Assembly: GCA_000697355.1 (NCBI GenBank)
Contig: JNEN01001277.1
Location: forward strand, 62,001 to 126,000
DNA: 64,000 nt
Reading direction: 5' to 3'
Source of the DNA: Syncephalastrum monosporum B8922
Lineage: Eukaryota > Mucoromycota > Mucoromycetes > Mucorales > Syncephalastraceae
Each line of letters begins with the position of its first letter. The stretch's first letter is position 1. This document shows positions 36,201-47,870 of the stretch, in pieces. The translations under genes and the position numbers were made by a program. A model generated the notes under the pieces. The model was given only the letters and a program-made list of their open reading frames with translations, did not search any database and had not been told where the DNA came from.

Positions 36201-36379
36201 CACTAGAGAAAAAGGCAGCATGATGCTGTAGAGTTCAAGAACACATTATGCCAGGCCTTAATGAATGAGAACGAAGTATGTCCTTTATACCTATATGAAA
36301 AACGCAAGTCTAACGGTCTTGGCTATAGGATGATATTTTTTACTGAGGGGATTTTATAAACGCGCCTTTGTAATACAGA

Positions 36380-37422
36380 CTACCGAAACGGGAAGCAACC
36401 GGAGCCACGATGTCAATCGGCCTACTGGTAAGAAAATATCATGATCTCTTGGTGACATACCCTTACTGATAATTATCCAGAGCTCTAGCTTCCCGTAGGA
36501 GAGTTTGAGCGCGTACAAGGTTCCCTTGAAGACTACATTCTTGAAAAAGATGTGGAAGGCAGCCATCTCACAACACGGACAACGATTACAGCGCTTCCCC
36601 GAGTACTGAATTTCCAGCTTAATCGTCTTGTTACTGATAGAGATGCTGCTGGATTACCTACGGGTATACGGAAAGTAAGAAAATGAAGATCATTTGCTCG
36701 AACGTATGTTGAAAGATCTTCCTTTATGAAATAGGATCGTTAGCCGATCTGAATTTTCCAGAGCAGCTGGACTTGACAGAATATGTGGAACCACGCGGTG
36801 AGCATCACTATATTTTGCACAGGTAATATTGAATACATGACCGCTTGCAATTTATTTACCTTGTGCATGAGTGTAGTGTTATTATACACAAGGGCTCAAC
36901 CACCGCTGGCCACTATTACCTCTTTGTCAAGCCTGGAAGAAACGAAAGCTGGTACAAGATCGACGATGGGAGAGCCGGGCCCTGCTCCTTCGATCTAGTC
37001 CAGCGAGAAGGCTATCGCACCGGTGTAGCAGACGAGCCTAGCGCATGCCTGCTACTTTATACTAGAGCAGACTCGTACGACGAAGTGCTCGCTGACGTTG
37101 ACCTCAGCGGATATTCTTCACCGGGAACTTTAGGTATGTCGCTGCCATCGACCGGCGTGCTTTCAGTATTTGCCTATTTACAGTGCATGTGTATCTGTAG
37201 AGCAACGTCAGCCAGTATCTGCAAAAAAGCGCCTGTCTGTACCTCTACGGCCCAAGAAGCCTCCACTTAAATCAGTCAGTGGCGCTATAGACAGACGTAA
37301 AGAGGCTGCAGCTCCACGCAGTAAACCATTTTGATGAGGAAATGGTTCTCCCCGATGATTCCGTCGAGACGGTAGAAGACCTGGCTTGCCATATAAAGAA
37401 AATCAAAATCAGTGACAAATAA
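36380..37422 (+). pseudogene. Decayed USP7/UBP15-like deubiquitinase, copy 2
   Basis: Plus-strand fragments of the same family as copy 1: 'FPRVLNFQLNRL' style block near 36596-36640, 'FPEQLDLTEYVEPR' after an intron-like gap (36675-36735), the His box 'GSTTAGHYYLFVKPGRNESW' and 'YKIDDGRAGPCSF' at about 36895-37000, and a C-terminus 'NHFDEEMVLPDDSVETVEDL' that aligns with 'DQFDEEVLLTEESTEIIEDI' of copy 1. The catalytic Cys half is absent, an in-frame stop lies near 36497, and the ubiquitin-like tail domains present in copy 1 are missing between about 37135 and 37290. A truncated relic in divergent orientation to copy 1. Confidence 0.75.
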
Positions 37423-37858
37423 AACACGAGTTTTCCGGCCGTCTTTTGCTCATTCAACCCTTACTTTTATTCGACCTTGTTTATCTCTTGTTTATCTCTT
37501 GTTTGTGTGTTTCAAATGCCCTGTATAATGATAGCTTTCATTTAGCATCCTGGCATGCGTTGCGAAAAGCAAAGCAAAACATTGGAAGTGGGCTTGTAAC
37601 CGTTGCCATATCAGCTTGTCTAATGACATTCATTAACTTTTCTTCTTCTATTCTGGATTGCAGTTTTCAATCTCATAATTGTTGCAAAACTTAGCCAGTA
37701 CCCTTTAGTGACTTCTGCTGTTGCTGGTGTTGGCGTTGCTCCAACCGTAGTAAACGGGTCATGTCTATGGTAAAAAGATATTGGGAGGAAAGAGACGAGG
37801 TTTATTCATTTCGTGGCGCTTCACAAATCGTCCGTCCAAAATAGTGGTAAGACGAATA

Positions 37859-37939
37859 GTCATTCAGTATCCCAAGTAGTCGTTCAGTAATTTTTTGTAG
37901 TCATTCCGTATCCCGAGTACCATTCAGTAATTTTTCGGA
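37859..37939. repeat. Two-unit ~40-nt tandem repeat
   Basis: Unit 1 (37859-37899) and unit 2 (37900-37939) both run GTCATTC.GTATCCC.AGTA then TTCAGTAATTTTT, with about six differences. A partial third unit (TTCAGTATTTC) follows. Confidence 0.8.
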
Positions 37940-38170
37940 TTCAGTATTTCCTTTCCTACGATGAATTTGAGCAAAATGCATATAGATAATCGACCACTTC
38001 AGCCGTCAACGGCGGTGGGCCGTCGACACTTGCAGAAAGGTTTTGTGGAACGGTGAGACCAGCTTCGAGAAAGGCAAGAGGTCAGGTCGAATGCGCATTT
38101 GGCGTACTAAAGTACTAAAGGACGTAACCGACCTCAAAAAGTAGGATATGTTTTTTGGCCACTCATTCGC

Positions 38171-38197
38171 ATACTGTACATACAGTATGTACAGTAT
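38171..38197. repeat. 27-nt near-perfect palindrome
   Basis: ATACTGTACAT on the left and ATGTACAGTAT on the right flank a 5-nt centre, with only the centre imperfect. It shares its core with the inverted repeat at 34484-34514. Confidence 0.75.
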
Positions 38198-38298
38198 ATA
38201 GCGGCGGGGATTTGTGTCAGCTCGACTTTTTTTATTTGAGCGATTAATGCGCCGAGCCGAGTTTGCTGCAGAGACGTTTATCCATTTCCCTTCTCCTC

Positions 38299-39500
38299 AT
38301 GACCATGAGCCCCTCCTTGAAGCGTAAGCGCGACGAGCGTGAGCCTGTCCCAGAAGACTGGTGCACAATCGAGAACGAACCAGGTAGAAGCATGCGCCTT
38401 CATTTCGAGACATGCTGAAAAACTGACGCCCGCCGCAGCCGTTTTCCACGAGATTGCTCAAAACATTGGCGCTGACAAGACCACTGTCAATGAAATATTC
38501 GATCTCACGTCCATTAGCCAGTAAGCAAACCCACGTGGATGCTGCTGAATTGCTGACCCATCGAGCAGAAATGCGCTCGGCCTGATCTTCACTGTCAAAC
38601 TGGAGGAAGAGGAAGAGAATGAAGACGAAGACGAGGACGACGAGCAATCAAAGACAACAGAGCAAAACGGCACTTCTGCGTCGGCTGGCGTGTTTTTCGT
38701 ATCGCAGGTATACCTTTATAATATTCTTAGTAAGCGACTATCTCACATGGCATGGCATGGCTTGACACGACATGATCAGATTGTAAATAATGTGTGTGCA
38801 ACGCTCGCTTTGCTCTCTATTCTTTTCAATATCGATACCCAGTTCGATATTGGCGATCATTTGAAGAACTTTAAACAAAACAATATCGACGCGACGCCAG
38901 AGGTGAATGAAAGAAACGTTAGAAGACTTGTCCATGCTGAATTATCTGTGATTTCAGGAACGTGGCGTCGCTTTAGGGAAAGACATCCTCATACGAGATA
39001 CCCACAACAGTTTTGCTAGGTAAGCCTGACTCTGACGACATTACAGTATAATTCATCAAGCTTCCCTGGACAGCGCCCAAACACGCGCACAAGCACGAGC
39101 AGAAGAGCGTGAAAAAAGCACAAAGAAGAAGAAGCGCGGTCGCCCAAAGAAGGCAAAAGATGTCGAGGTCGAGGATGAGGCGGTATATCACTACATTTCG
39201 TACGTTTCTGTCGGTGGACACGCGTGGGAGATGAATGGCCTTAAAAAGGGGCCACGCGATCTGGGCCCACACCCGCCAGACGACTGGCTTTCGGTCGTAC
39301 GGCCCTATCTCATGGAGAAAATGGGCGACTGCTTCGAATCGACTTTGATGGAAGTCGTACCTCGCGATCGAGAGGACGTGCGTGAAAACGAAAAGGTGGA
39401 TGAGTGGCTGCTGGACAACACCCGGCGGAAGAATGATTATACGACTTTCTTTCAGACACTGATTCGCCATCTGCACGGTGCGAATGAAATCCGCTTGTAA
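38299..39500 (+). CDS. Ubiquitin C-terminal hydrolase (UCH, peptidase C12, UCH37/BAP1-like)
   Basis: 314-aa protein in six exons: 38299-38383, 38439-38520, 38569-38707, 38780-38902, 38958-39019, 39047-39500. It starts with a basic stretch ('KRKRDER') and then the UCH opening 'DWCTIENEPAVFHEI'. An acidic loop (~residues 65-75) precedes 'VFFVSQIVNNVCATLALL', holding the catalytic Cys (C108). After a Lys/Arg-rich AT-hook-like insert ('KKKKRGRPKKAKD', ~190-202) comes 'AVYHYISYV' with the catalytic His (~212). The usual 'ELDG' aspartate is Asn here ('WEMNG', ~226). The family removes ubiquitin from C-termini; UCH37-type members bind the proteasome or chromatin complexes, and the nuclear-looking insert favours chromatin. 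The Asn may weaken catalysis. Confidence 0.9.
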
Positions 39501-39972
39501 TTTACCCATGATACCACCCCAAGGCAAAAAGTAAACTGTAAATAAATGTGAATCTTCTTACTCTTCTTTTGTTGTGAGCAGCAGAGGCAGGGGGAGGGGG
39601 ATAAAACACCTGTGAACCATACGGATCTACATAGGACTGCATTCTAGGTGCAATCTACCTGCGTCGCGTCCAGATGGTAGGGAGCCTCCTACAACGTGCT
39701 ACCATCCCAAGCCGTCCTGCCATGTGTGCCCGTGACTAGTATGCATCTTGGTATATCTGTAGGCTCAATATCACAGTAAGACGTCTTGACACGATGTGTG
39801 AATATGATGTACATTATTGACACAAGATTTTCTTAAAGCTTGTGTCACGTAGTCTTTTTTCTTTTTGGGTTCATGGATATAATTAGTAGGGAAATGCGGA
39901 GGAGCCACAAAGGAAAGCGAAACGTTCCCTTTCTTCTTCCATTCGCTGACCTTACTTGGGGTCCACCACACA

Positions 39973-41626
39973 ATGTCGTCCATTCAGCCATTATCCCCTT
40001 CGAGTCCAGAGTACAAGGCTGTTTCCAACTACAACATCATTTACGAGGCTGGTAATTCCCATTCTTGCATTCATATATATATGAATGTTTCACAACCTAC
40101 CTACGCTCTTTGTGCTTAACTCGACTTCTGTGTTTTCATTGAAGGCCTCGATGGTGACAGCCGACCTATCCTTGTCCTGAGCGCGTGCCACTTGCCTGAC
40201 CCTGCGACGATCAACTATGACCTGATATTAGCGTACGTTTAAAACCCCAATATCCATGCAAATGAAACGCAGGTCTTCTTTTGGATCGCTGACTTTTTTT
40301 TTTATTTTCTTATTGTATTCAGATATATCCTCACTCGCCTGTGCGTGAAAGCCAAACAACCTCACTGTGAACCGCATAAGCAATATTAAATAGAGATATT
40401 CTTCTCTTTTAGGGACGAGTTTGTCGAGAACGACTATGTGCTGGTGTTCTTTTCAGCGCCTGCTCCTTTCCGCCCTCCCTGGCTGTGGCTCTTGAAGGCT
40501 TATCGTGCGCTGGATCGCAAGTAAGTCAGAACTACAGTGACAGACACTCTTTCTTAACAGCAACGCCTTGTCTAGGTATAAGAAAAATCTCAAGGCGCTC
40601 TACGTGGTTCATTTGGTCCGGTCTTATCGCATGATTTTTGATCTGGCAAACAAGATCACCAGGTACGCATCCGTTCATTTGCTGTCGGTATTTTTTTTTT
40701 CTGTTCTTTTTTTTGACATGAGTGTTTGGTCAACAGTCCCAAGTTCGCAAAGAAATTGCACTACTATTCCACACTGCAGGAGTTGTACGGCGCCATCCAG
40801 CTGTCGAGCCAGTTTATTCCAAAGCAAGTCGTTCAATATGATAACGAGCTTCCACCGGTCGCTCCGCCACGACGCACCTCGGCCCCGGCCACCCCCGCCC
40901 GACCCTTGCCCTCGCTTGCTTACGGTCTCTCGCTCGACGCTCTGGCCAAACAAGAAGACCGCGAAGGAGATGCCACGTACGTGCCATCACTCGTCTTGAG
41001 ACTGACGGAGCACTTGCGTGCGTATGGATTGGATAAGGAAGGTCTTTTCCGCAAGTCGCCCGCAAGCGACGAACTTCATTACGTCAAGGAGGCCCTGAAC
41101 CGAGGAGACCCTGTCGATCTGGCCAATTACAGTGTCGACGTGACAGCAAGTTTATTCAAGATTTTCTTCATGGACTTGCCCGAGCCGTTGATTCCAACCC
41201 AGCTCTGCACCAGTCTTGGCAAGTTGCCAGGTAAGCAATAAAAAAAAGAGAGAGAGAAAGAGACGTATGTCCTCATCTATTTTGCAAGATGCCTCCACGT
41301 GTTCACCCGAGGAAATGGACAGGATTCGTGGCAAGCTGCAGCAGGCATACGCGGACAAGCCATTGAGCCGTAACCTTCTGCGTCATCTCGTGTCGTTCCT
41401 GCGAGAGGTCGTGGAACATGTGGACCAGAACCGCATGAATGTACACAACCTGGCTGTTGTGTTCACGCCAAGCCTGGTGCGCGAAGCATCGGCAACCGCC
41501 GATGGTAAAGCGCCGCCCTCGCAAGAAGAGGCCATGGCCGCTGCCGCGATGTATTTAAAGCAGATGAACGAAGGCATGGCTTTGACTCAGTTTCTTTTTT
41601 CGGTGGGAGATCAGTTACTACTCTAA
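39973..41626 (+). CDS. CRAL-TRIO + RhoGAP protein (ARHGAP1/Ecm25-like)
   Basis: 403-aa protein in seven exons: 39973-40051, 40145-40232, 40323-40340 (18-nt microexon), 40413-40520, 40576-40662, 40737-41230, 41289-41626. The N-terminal half is a CRAL-TRIO/Sec14-like fold ('SRPILVLSACHLP', 'DYVLVFFSAPAPFRPPWLWL', 'LKALYVVHLVRSYRMIF'). A Pro-rich linker follows ('PPVAPPRRTSAPATP'). The C-terminal half is RhoGAP: 'YGLDKEGLFRKSPASDEL' contains the Arg finger, then 'FKIFFMDLPEPLIP', 'NLLRHLVSFLREV' and 'NRMNVHNLAVVFTPSL'. By family it stimulates GTP hydrolysis on Cdc42/Rho at membranes and so affects polarity. It could oppose the PAK kinase 2 kb downstream, a Cdc42 effector; that link is inference. 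Confidence 0.94.
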
Positions 41627-43420
41627 GTCGGTTGTGCTTGTCTTTCGCATACGATTGTACCCTTTGTGGTTTTATAAATAGCTTATATATATATATATAT
41701 ATATACACCCACGTCTATCTTGTATATCATGCAACCTGCATCTTTTTTTTTTTTTCCTTTTTATTCTTACATATACACATATGCGCGTATATGACGTTTA
41801 CCAAAGGCCAGACTTGATTTAGCAGTTTATCACGCAAGGGTGTGTTCTTGGCAAACAAAACAAATAAGAAATGCTAATGGGCCTGTATTTCGTGTGTTTG
41901 GGTATGTGTGTGTGTGTGTGCGTGAGTGTGTGTCTCGACTGACGGCAGGATGTATGCGCGCGGTGGATAATAAAATCGAAGAAGATGACCACCATAAGTC
42001 ATTTGGGTTGAGAAGCGAGTCATGGGGGTCAGTTGAGAAATATAAAGTATCCAGGGCCCAAAATGAATCCACTGGGCGGAGGTGGACCAAGCGCTAGCGC
42101 AAAAAACCGTAGGTTGGACCACGTGGACGGTCTGATCGGCTTACTGCGATTGGGTAATCCAATTCTACGGAATGAGCTGCGTAACGGCACCCGGAAGTCA
42201 AAAATAGGTGCCATTGCTTGGCACATTCAGGCAATGGAAGGTAAACCAACCGGACATAGAGCGGAAAACGGTTTATCTGATGAAATAACAACATGAAGAC
42301 AAGCGTTTTGTATTCTGTATCGCTTCTGATTTCTTTTTTCAATCCACTACCTTATCTGAGTAAGAAAGTGTATATTTTCCCTTGCCCCATATAAGCTTGT
42401 GTAACCAAAGAAAGGTACGGGAAAGATGGAAGAGATAAGTCAACCAACCAAAGGGCACGTCAGAAAAAGAAAACAACAAAAAGAGAGAGCGTCTATAAAA
42501 GCGCGTAATTTATCCATCCATTTCGAGCCAGAAGTCCGGGCACCAATAAAAGAGGTGTGTGGCGATTTATGTTAAAAAAAAAAAGAAAAGCACGGATTTC
42601 GTCCTGAAGGAAGGAAGGGGGTGGAAGTGGAGTTTGTGCGACGCTATGCTCGTGACTTTTTGATCCAAGACGACCCCAAGTTCTTCCCAAAAGATAAAGA
42701 CGAATTGCTCTCTATTCCCAGTGCGGTTTGGGGGAGTGGTGGCAATTGCCTTGGCAATGGATACCTCCATCGGACCTTTTTTTTCTTATTCTTTATGTTC
42801 TGCAAAAGGGAAATTCGCTTTCTGCCGAGGAATAGTCGTTGTTTGGGGGGAGAGAGGGAGAAAGAGAGGGGAAGATGCACAGTATTTCCGTTGACGAGCG
42901 GGCCGTGTATGCATACGATGCGAGGAAGGAAGGAAGAACAAAGGACAGGCATAGGTCGAGTACACTGTAGGTGGGATAGCGAACCACCAATGCGGATGAG
43001 CTTGGACATCACTTTTTTTTTCTTTGCCCTATTGCAACCCGCAAAAGAAACGAACCCCCGACTCGACGCACGCTTACACACACAGTCTCGCTCTCTTTTC
43101 CTTTCGGTTCTGCTTTATTTCAGTTCGTTGTCCTCATCGTAAAACCCTCCCCCCGCCTTTTTAACCTTTTCCTTCCCTCCTCTTTCTTTTTCCTCTGCCT
43201 TTAGTTCTTCTCTCGCCGACCGACTTGCATCCGAAGAGGCCAGTCCCATCTCTCCACTTGGTCCGCGCTCAGACATCCGCTGAAATAACAAGGCGTGTTC
43301 TTCCGTCTTTTCCACCAAAGAACAGCTCTCGCTCTCGCTCGCTTTCTTCCCGACTTTTGACCCGCACACGATCCTTCCTACAAAAGCAAAACGAGACAAG
43401 ACAACCATCCCGATCTAAAA
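41627..43420. other. Intergenic with microsatellites; PAK promoter
   Basis: No convincing gene. Includes an (AT)n run at 41682-41705, a (GT)n run near 41900-41935, T-runs, and a CT-rich block at 43080-43220 before the PAK leader. Plus-strand frame at 42033-42296 is short and domain-free. Confidence 0.5.
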
Positions 43421-44557
43421 ATGTCGTCACCTGCGAGCAGTAAATCTTCCTCAAGCCTGCATCGATCGCTGTCTGGCCATCTGCAACGGCTTCATATCCG
43501 GAACCATGACCAGACAGGCACCTCACCAGAAGAAGAGAAGCGTATAGGTATAGCAACTTGTATAGATACCATTGACACTGTTATTATGTCATTGTTGCCG
43601 ATATCTGACACCTTTCTGTAGGTCCCCGCAAGTTCTCTCTGTCGAAATCGCCTCCGCCTCCGCTCCCCAGCGATGCGTCGTCGAGTATCAAGCGCTCTAA
43701 ATCACACATGACCTCGTCTTCATCCGTGGCAAAGTTGTCGTCGTCCTTAAGAGCGCGTCACCTCTCGCCTCCTCCGCCAGCGTCGACGAGTTCGCCCATC
43801 GCCAAAACCTCTTCTCAGAATTCTGGCTCCATTTCTCCGAACAGCTCCAGTTCACCCGCCAGCATCCACAATAACAGCAACACGCATCCCGTTCTTTCCT
43901 CTTCTCCCGCCAATCAACCTCAGAGCCACAGCCCCTTGTCCGCCAGCCATGTCAGTGATCGTTCCGACGAGTCAGGTGAAGATTACAATAATAGCAGTAA
44001 TATCACCAGCAAAGACGGCAATGGCACCCTCAGCAAACCCCGGGATCGTACCACCTTCAAGGGTGTCTTTGGCAAGGTCGTCGACAGTTTTAACGGTAAT
44101 CTCTCTCTCTCTCTCTCAATTTTTCCCTCACATACATACATACATACACGCACACACATATATATACACATATGTTTCTTGCCCTTGTCCTGCATACTGA
44201 CTCGGCGTAGATCTGCTTAACAAGGACGGTGCTGCCGATGCCAAGGAAAAGGAAATGGAGATTTCAGGGCCGTACAACGCGAAGCACGTTACACACGTTG
44301 GATTTGATCCTGCCACGGGAGAATTCACGGGTCTGCCTTATGAATGGCACGTCTTGCTCAAGCAGAGTGGTATCTCCAAGAAGGAGCAATACCAGAACCC
44401 ACAGGTAAGTTTTAAAGGCGTAGGTTGGCAGAATTCCTCCTATTGACACACCCTGTGTCGTAAGGCTGTACTCGATGCCATAGGTTTCTACCAAGAAACG
44501 CGAGATCACGACGACTCGGTCTACCACAAGATGGAACGCGCGCACACACACAGCCTT

Positions 44558-44591
<34 letters not shown>

Positions 44592-46132
44592 CACGGCTGG
44601 AGGAACAACAGCAGCCACTCCACCCACCCCAGCAATCGCCTCCTTCTTCACCCATCTACACGCCCTCTGGATACACCACGCCTGGATACCCATCCCCGAG
44701 CGACTACAACACGAATGAACGCGCGACGCCACCCGGATCCCCCTATTTTGAAGATACAAAATCCCCCGAGCCTCCTTCCTTCTCTCCTCAAAAAAAGCAG
44801 CCATCGACGACCTCACCTCTCCCGCCTTCCTTGCCGCAAACCTCGCCCCACCCGGCTCGCGACTATGACATCAAACGGAAGCTGAGCACCAACAAACGCC
44901 GCGAACCCAAGGAGAAGCAGGCCTCCTCGCCCGCTTCGCCCGCCGCGCGGCAACGGCACAAGGAGCGCAAGAACGCAATGAAAGATGCTGAGGTCATTGC
45001 CAGGCTCCGTGCGATCTGTAATGAGGATAATCCGGAAAAGTATTACAGGAATATGACCAAGATTGGCCAAGGGTGAGTTCACACACATACAGAGAGAGAG
45101 AGAAAGAGAGACAGAGAGACAAAAAAAAAAGGGTAAAGGGAGAAGAAACTCATGCAAACTGTATGGTTAGTGCGTCCGGAGGTGTGTATACCGCCACGAC
45201 CGACGGCCGCGACCTGCCCGTGGCCATCAAGCAAATGAACCTCGAGCAGCAGCCCAAGAAAGAGCTGATTGTCAATGAGATCCTGGTCATGAAGGAGTCG
45301 CAGCACAAGAACATTGTCAACTTTATCGACTCGTACCTGTGGCGCGGCGACCTGTGGGTTATTATGGAGTACATGGAAGGTGGCAGTTTGACAGACGTCG
45401 TGACGAACAACATGATGGCCGAGCCGCAAATTGCCGCGGTGTGCAAGGAGGTCTTGGCCGGCTTGTGCCATCTCCATGAGAACGGTGTCATTCATCGCGA
45501 TATCAAGAGTGACAATGTGCTTTTGAGCATGAATGGCGATATCAAGCTGAGTAAGTGGTCCCTCTGTGTGTTGCATTTCTTAAGGTTGTGTATACTCAAT
45601 CCCTTTTTTTTTTTTTTCATTGCCTTAGCCGATTTCGGTTTCTGCGCCCAGCTCAACGATATGCAAGCCAAGCGCACGACTATGGTCGGCACACCTTACT
45701 GGGTAAGCAAACAAGACAAAATAAAAAGGCTTTCTCTTTTGCGTTTCACTGACATAATCCTCCTTCTTATTATAGATGGCGCCGGAGGTCGTGACCCGAA
45801 AGGAATATGGCCCCAAAGTAGACGTATGGAGTCTTGGTATCCTGACGATTGAAATGCTGGAGGGCGAGCCGCCGTATCTGAACGAAAACCCGCTGCGTGC
45901 GCTGTATCTGATTGCCAATAACGGCACCCCGGCGCTGCAGGAGCCTGACTTTGTCGAACCCGAGCTTAAGGAATTCCTCGACGAGTGCCTGGCCGTCGAT
46001 GTCGACCGACGACCGACCGCTGCCGAGCTTTCCAAGCATCATTTCCTGGACTGTGCTGCACCGCTGACCACGCTGACCCCGCTCATCCGTGCTGGCCAGC
46101 GTGTCGCTGCCATGAATAGACGCATGCAGTGA
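43421..46132 (+). CDS. p21-activated kinase, Ste20/Shk1 type
   Basis: 737-aa kinase in seven exons: 43421-43547, 43622-44095, 44211-44404, 44465-45072, 45171-45550, 45629-45702, 45776-46132, all in frame. A Ser/Pro-rich N-terminus precedes the CRIB/PBD ('[17 protein letters not shown]', ~205-222), which binds Cdc42-GTP. A Gln/Pro-rich linker (44543-44591 encodes a polyQ run) leads to the kinase domain: '[13 protein letters not shown]' across an intron, 'VAIKQMNL', '[11 protein letters not shown]', 'TDFGFCAQL', '[15 protein letters not shown]'. No PH domain is visible, so it is Ste20-like, not Cla4-like. Expected roles are polarity and MAPK activation. The start is the first ATG after a long untranslated leader. 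Confidence 0.95.
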
Positions 46133-46561
46133 TGTACTCTTCATTTTTTTATATATATTTTCTTTACACCCAGTCAACAAAAAAACGTTACCATTCTTAT
46201 CTTTTTTTTTTATCCATCCTCCCCCCGCTCTCCCATTCGCCCTTGTACGTAAGCTGAACCCGCTCGTCCTCGCCCTCTCCCTTGCAAAGATGCTCATCTG
46301 AATATGGATCCTCTCGATTGATAAACGCTTCCTATAGGTCTAATATATAGATTCTCCAACCAGGGAAAACCCTGCAATGATAACTTTTTTTTTGACATTA
46401 ATGCTGCCAATTTTGTATTTGAACTTTTTTTTCATTGTGCTACGCCCAATGAACAATGGACCGGCGACATGTTTTACCGGTAAAAAGAAAAGAAGGGTGG
46501 GGGGGGGAGAGCATAAGCGGACTTTTTGGTTCTGGGGCGACACCTTTTTGCATTTCTATTC

Positions 46562-47578
46562 ATGACACCTGCCGAGGACGATCTGAGCGGATCCTGCCAG
46601 AAAGAACTAGGCGATTTCTTTCAGCGCATCGGTCTCCTCGAAACACGCCAATGCTTTGATACGGAGCTCATCGTTCTGTCACGGCAGCATTATGCCAATC
46701 TACCAGCCGAAGTGGAGAAGTTATGCCACAGACTCTTGACATTGGTCACGAACACCACGGCCCGCATTACCCCGCAAGATCATACCACGACACCAACTAC
46801 TACTGTAACAGAAGAAGAAACAATGGACAAGGACATATCCACATCCGCAAACACCAGCACAGACACCAGCACAGACACCGATACAGCCAAGCGGAAACGA
46901 GACCCTGACGATCTAGCAGACGAGGGTGCGCAGAAGAGCAAACGGCAGGATCGCGAGCAAGTGCAAATCCGAGCGAGCAAGGCCGAGGTCGATCAACGAC
47001 TGGAAACGTTTGTGCAAGCCAAGAAGGAACGGATTGACGCGAGCAACCGGGCCGAGTTTCTGAGCCGGGCCGACCCCACCAGCACGGACGTGACCTGCGC
47101 GCGCGCCGATGCCCGCGAGATCAACCGCAACATGCAGATGAAGTTTGATATCGTCAACAACGAAGACGGGCCCCTCGCGCGGTCACGGACCCAAGTCCAG
47201 GCCGCGAAACCCAGCGAGACGGACGAGGACATGCACCGCGAGCGCGTGCACAACCTCGAGCAGCACCTCAACCTGGCCTTCGAGCCCCCCGGCGCGTTTG
47301 CCTTGGTCGACCGCATCCGCATCCTCGAGGACCGCCTGATGGACCTCGAGCGGGACCTGCCCGCCTGGGCCGCAGCCCACTTTAACCAGCCGCACCAGAT
47401 ACCGCAACCCAAGACCGTCATCCGTCGCCCCAGAGACGATTACGTCGTCGTGCCGCCTTCGAAAGCCAATCCGGGCAGCATCCAGGCAGCACTGGCGCGC
47501 AGTAACTCTTCTTTAACCCGAGCCGTGCTCGAGCAGTTCCGGAAACAACAAAAAGAGAAAGAAAAAGACAAGGACTAA
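46562..47578 (+). CDS. Conserved protein, MBIP-like C-terminus
   Basis: Single-exon, 338 aa. The N-terminus ('LSGSCQKELGDFFQRIGLLE') is followed by a Thr/Asp-rich stretch, a basic 'AKRKRDPDD' segment and a helical region rich in Arg/Glu ('EVDQRLETFVQAKKERID'). The C-terminal 'VDRIRILEDRLMDLERDLP' then 'WAAAHFNQP' resembles the conserved coiled-coil end of MAP3K12-binding inhibitory protein (an ATAC histone acetyltransferase subunit in animals). That assignment comes from memory of the motif and is tentative. An in-frame ATG at 46526 would add 12 residues, but 46562 gives a more polar start. It lies 430 nt downstream of the PAK gene in the same direction. Confidence 0.6.
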   Translation: MTPAEDDLSGSCQKELGDFFQRIGLLETRQCFDTELIVLSRQHYANLPAEVEKLCHRLLTLVTNTTARITPQDHTTTPTTTVTEEETMDKDISTSANTSTDTSTDTDTAKRKRDPDDLADEGAQKSKRQDREQVQIRASKAEVDQRLETFVQAKKERIDASNRAEFLSRADPTSTDVTCARADAREINRNMQMKFDIVNNEDGPLARSRTQVQAAKPSETDEDMHRERVHNLEQHLNLAFEPPGAFALVDRIRILEDRLMDLERDLPAWAAAHFNQPHQIPQPKTVIRRPRDDYVVVPPSKANPGSIQAALARSNSSLTRAVLEQFRKQQKEKEKDKD

Positions 47579-47870
47579 GACTAGAACTAGGACTATTGAG
47601 TAGGGCCACGACGAGGGCCAGGACTGCTTTGTACTGTATATGTAAAGTCATTGATTTATTTACGGACGGTTTATTATAACTTGCGGCATTTTTGTACACA
47701 CGATGGTTAAAAGTACAGACAAAAAAAAAAAAAAAAGAAGAAAGGGACAAGCAAACCCTAGGCTGAATGATCTACATCAGTTATGGATTGTGCATGCATA
47801 TATATAGATATGGATATAGGTATGTGTACAATGCATTCTCTAATATAAAGTGGACGTGCGGGGAGGAGGT

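Larger units (their letters stand above)
37423..38298. other. Accessory spacer with tandem and inverted repeats
   Basis: No gene seen. Contains the two-unit tandem repeat at 37859-37939 and the palindrome at 38171-38197. The last ~90 nt are the promoter side of the UCH gene. Confidence 0.45.

Noticed and set aside
42621..43142. Plus-strand frame before the PAK gene
   Set aside because: It spans T-runs and purine tracts and has no domain; the region reads as promoter and leader.
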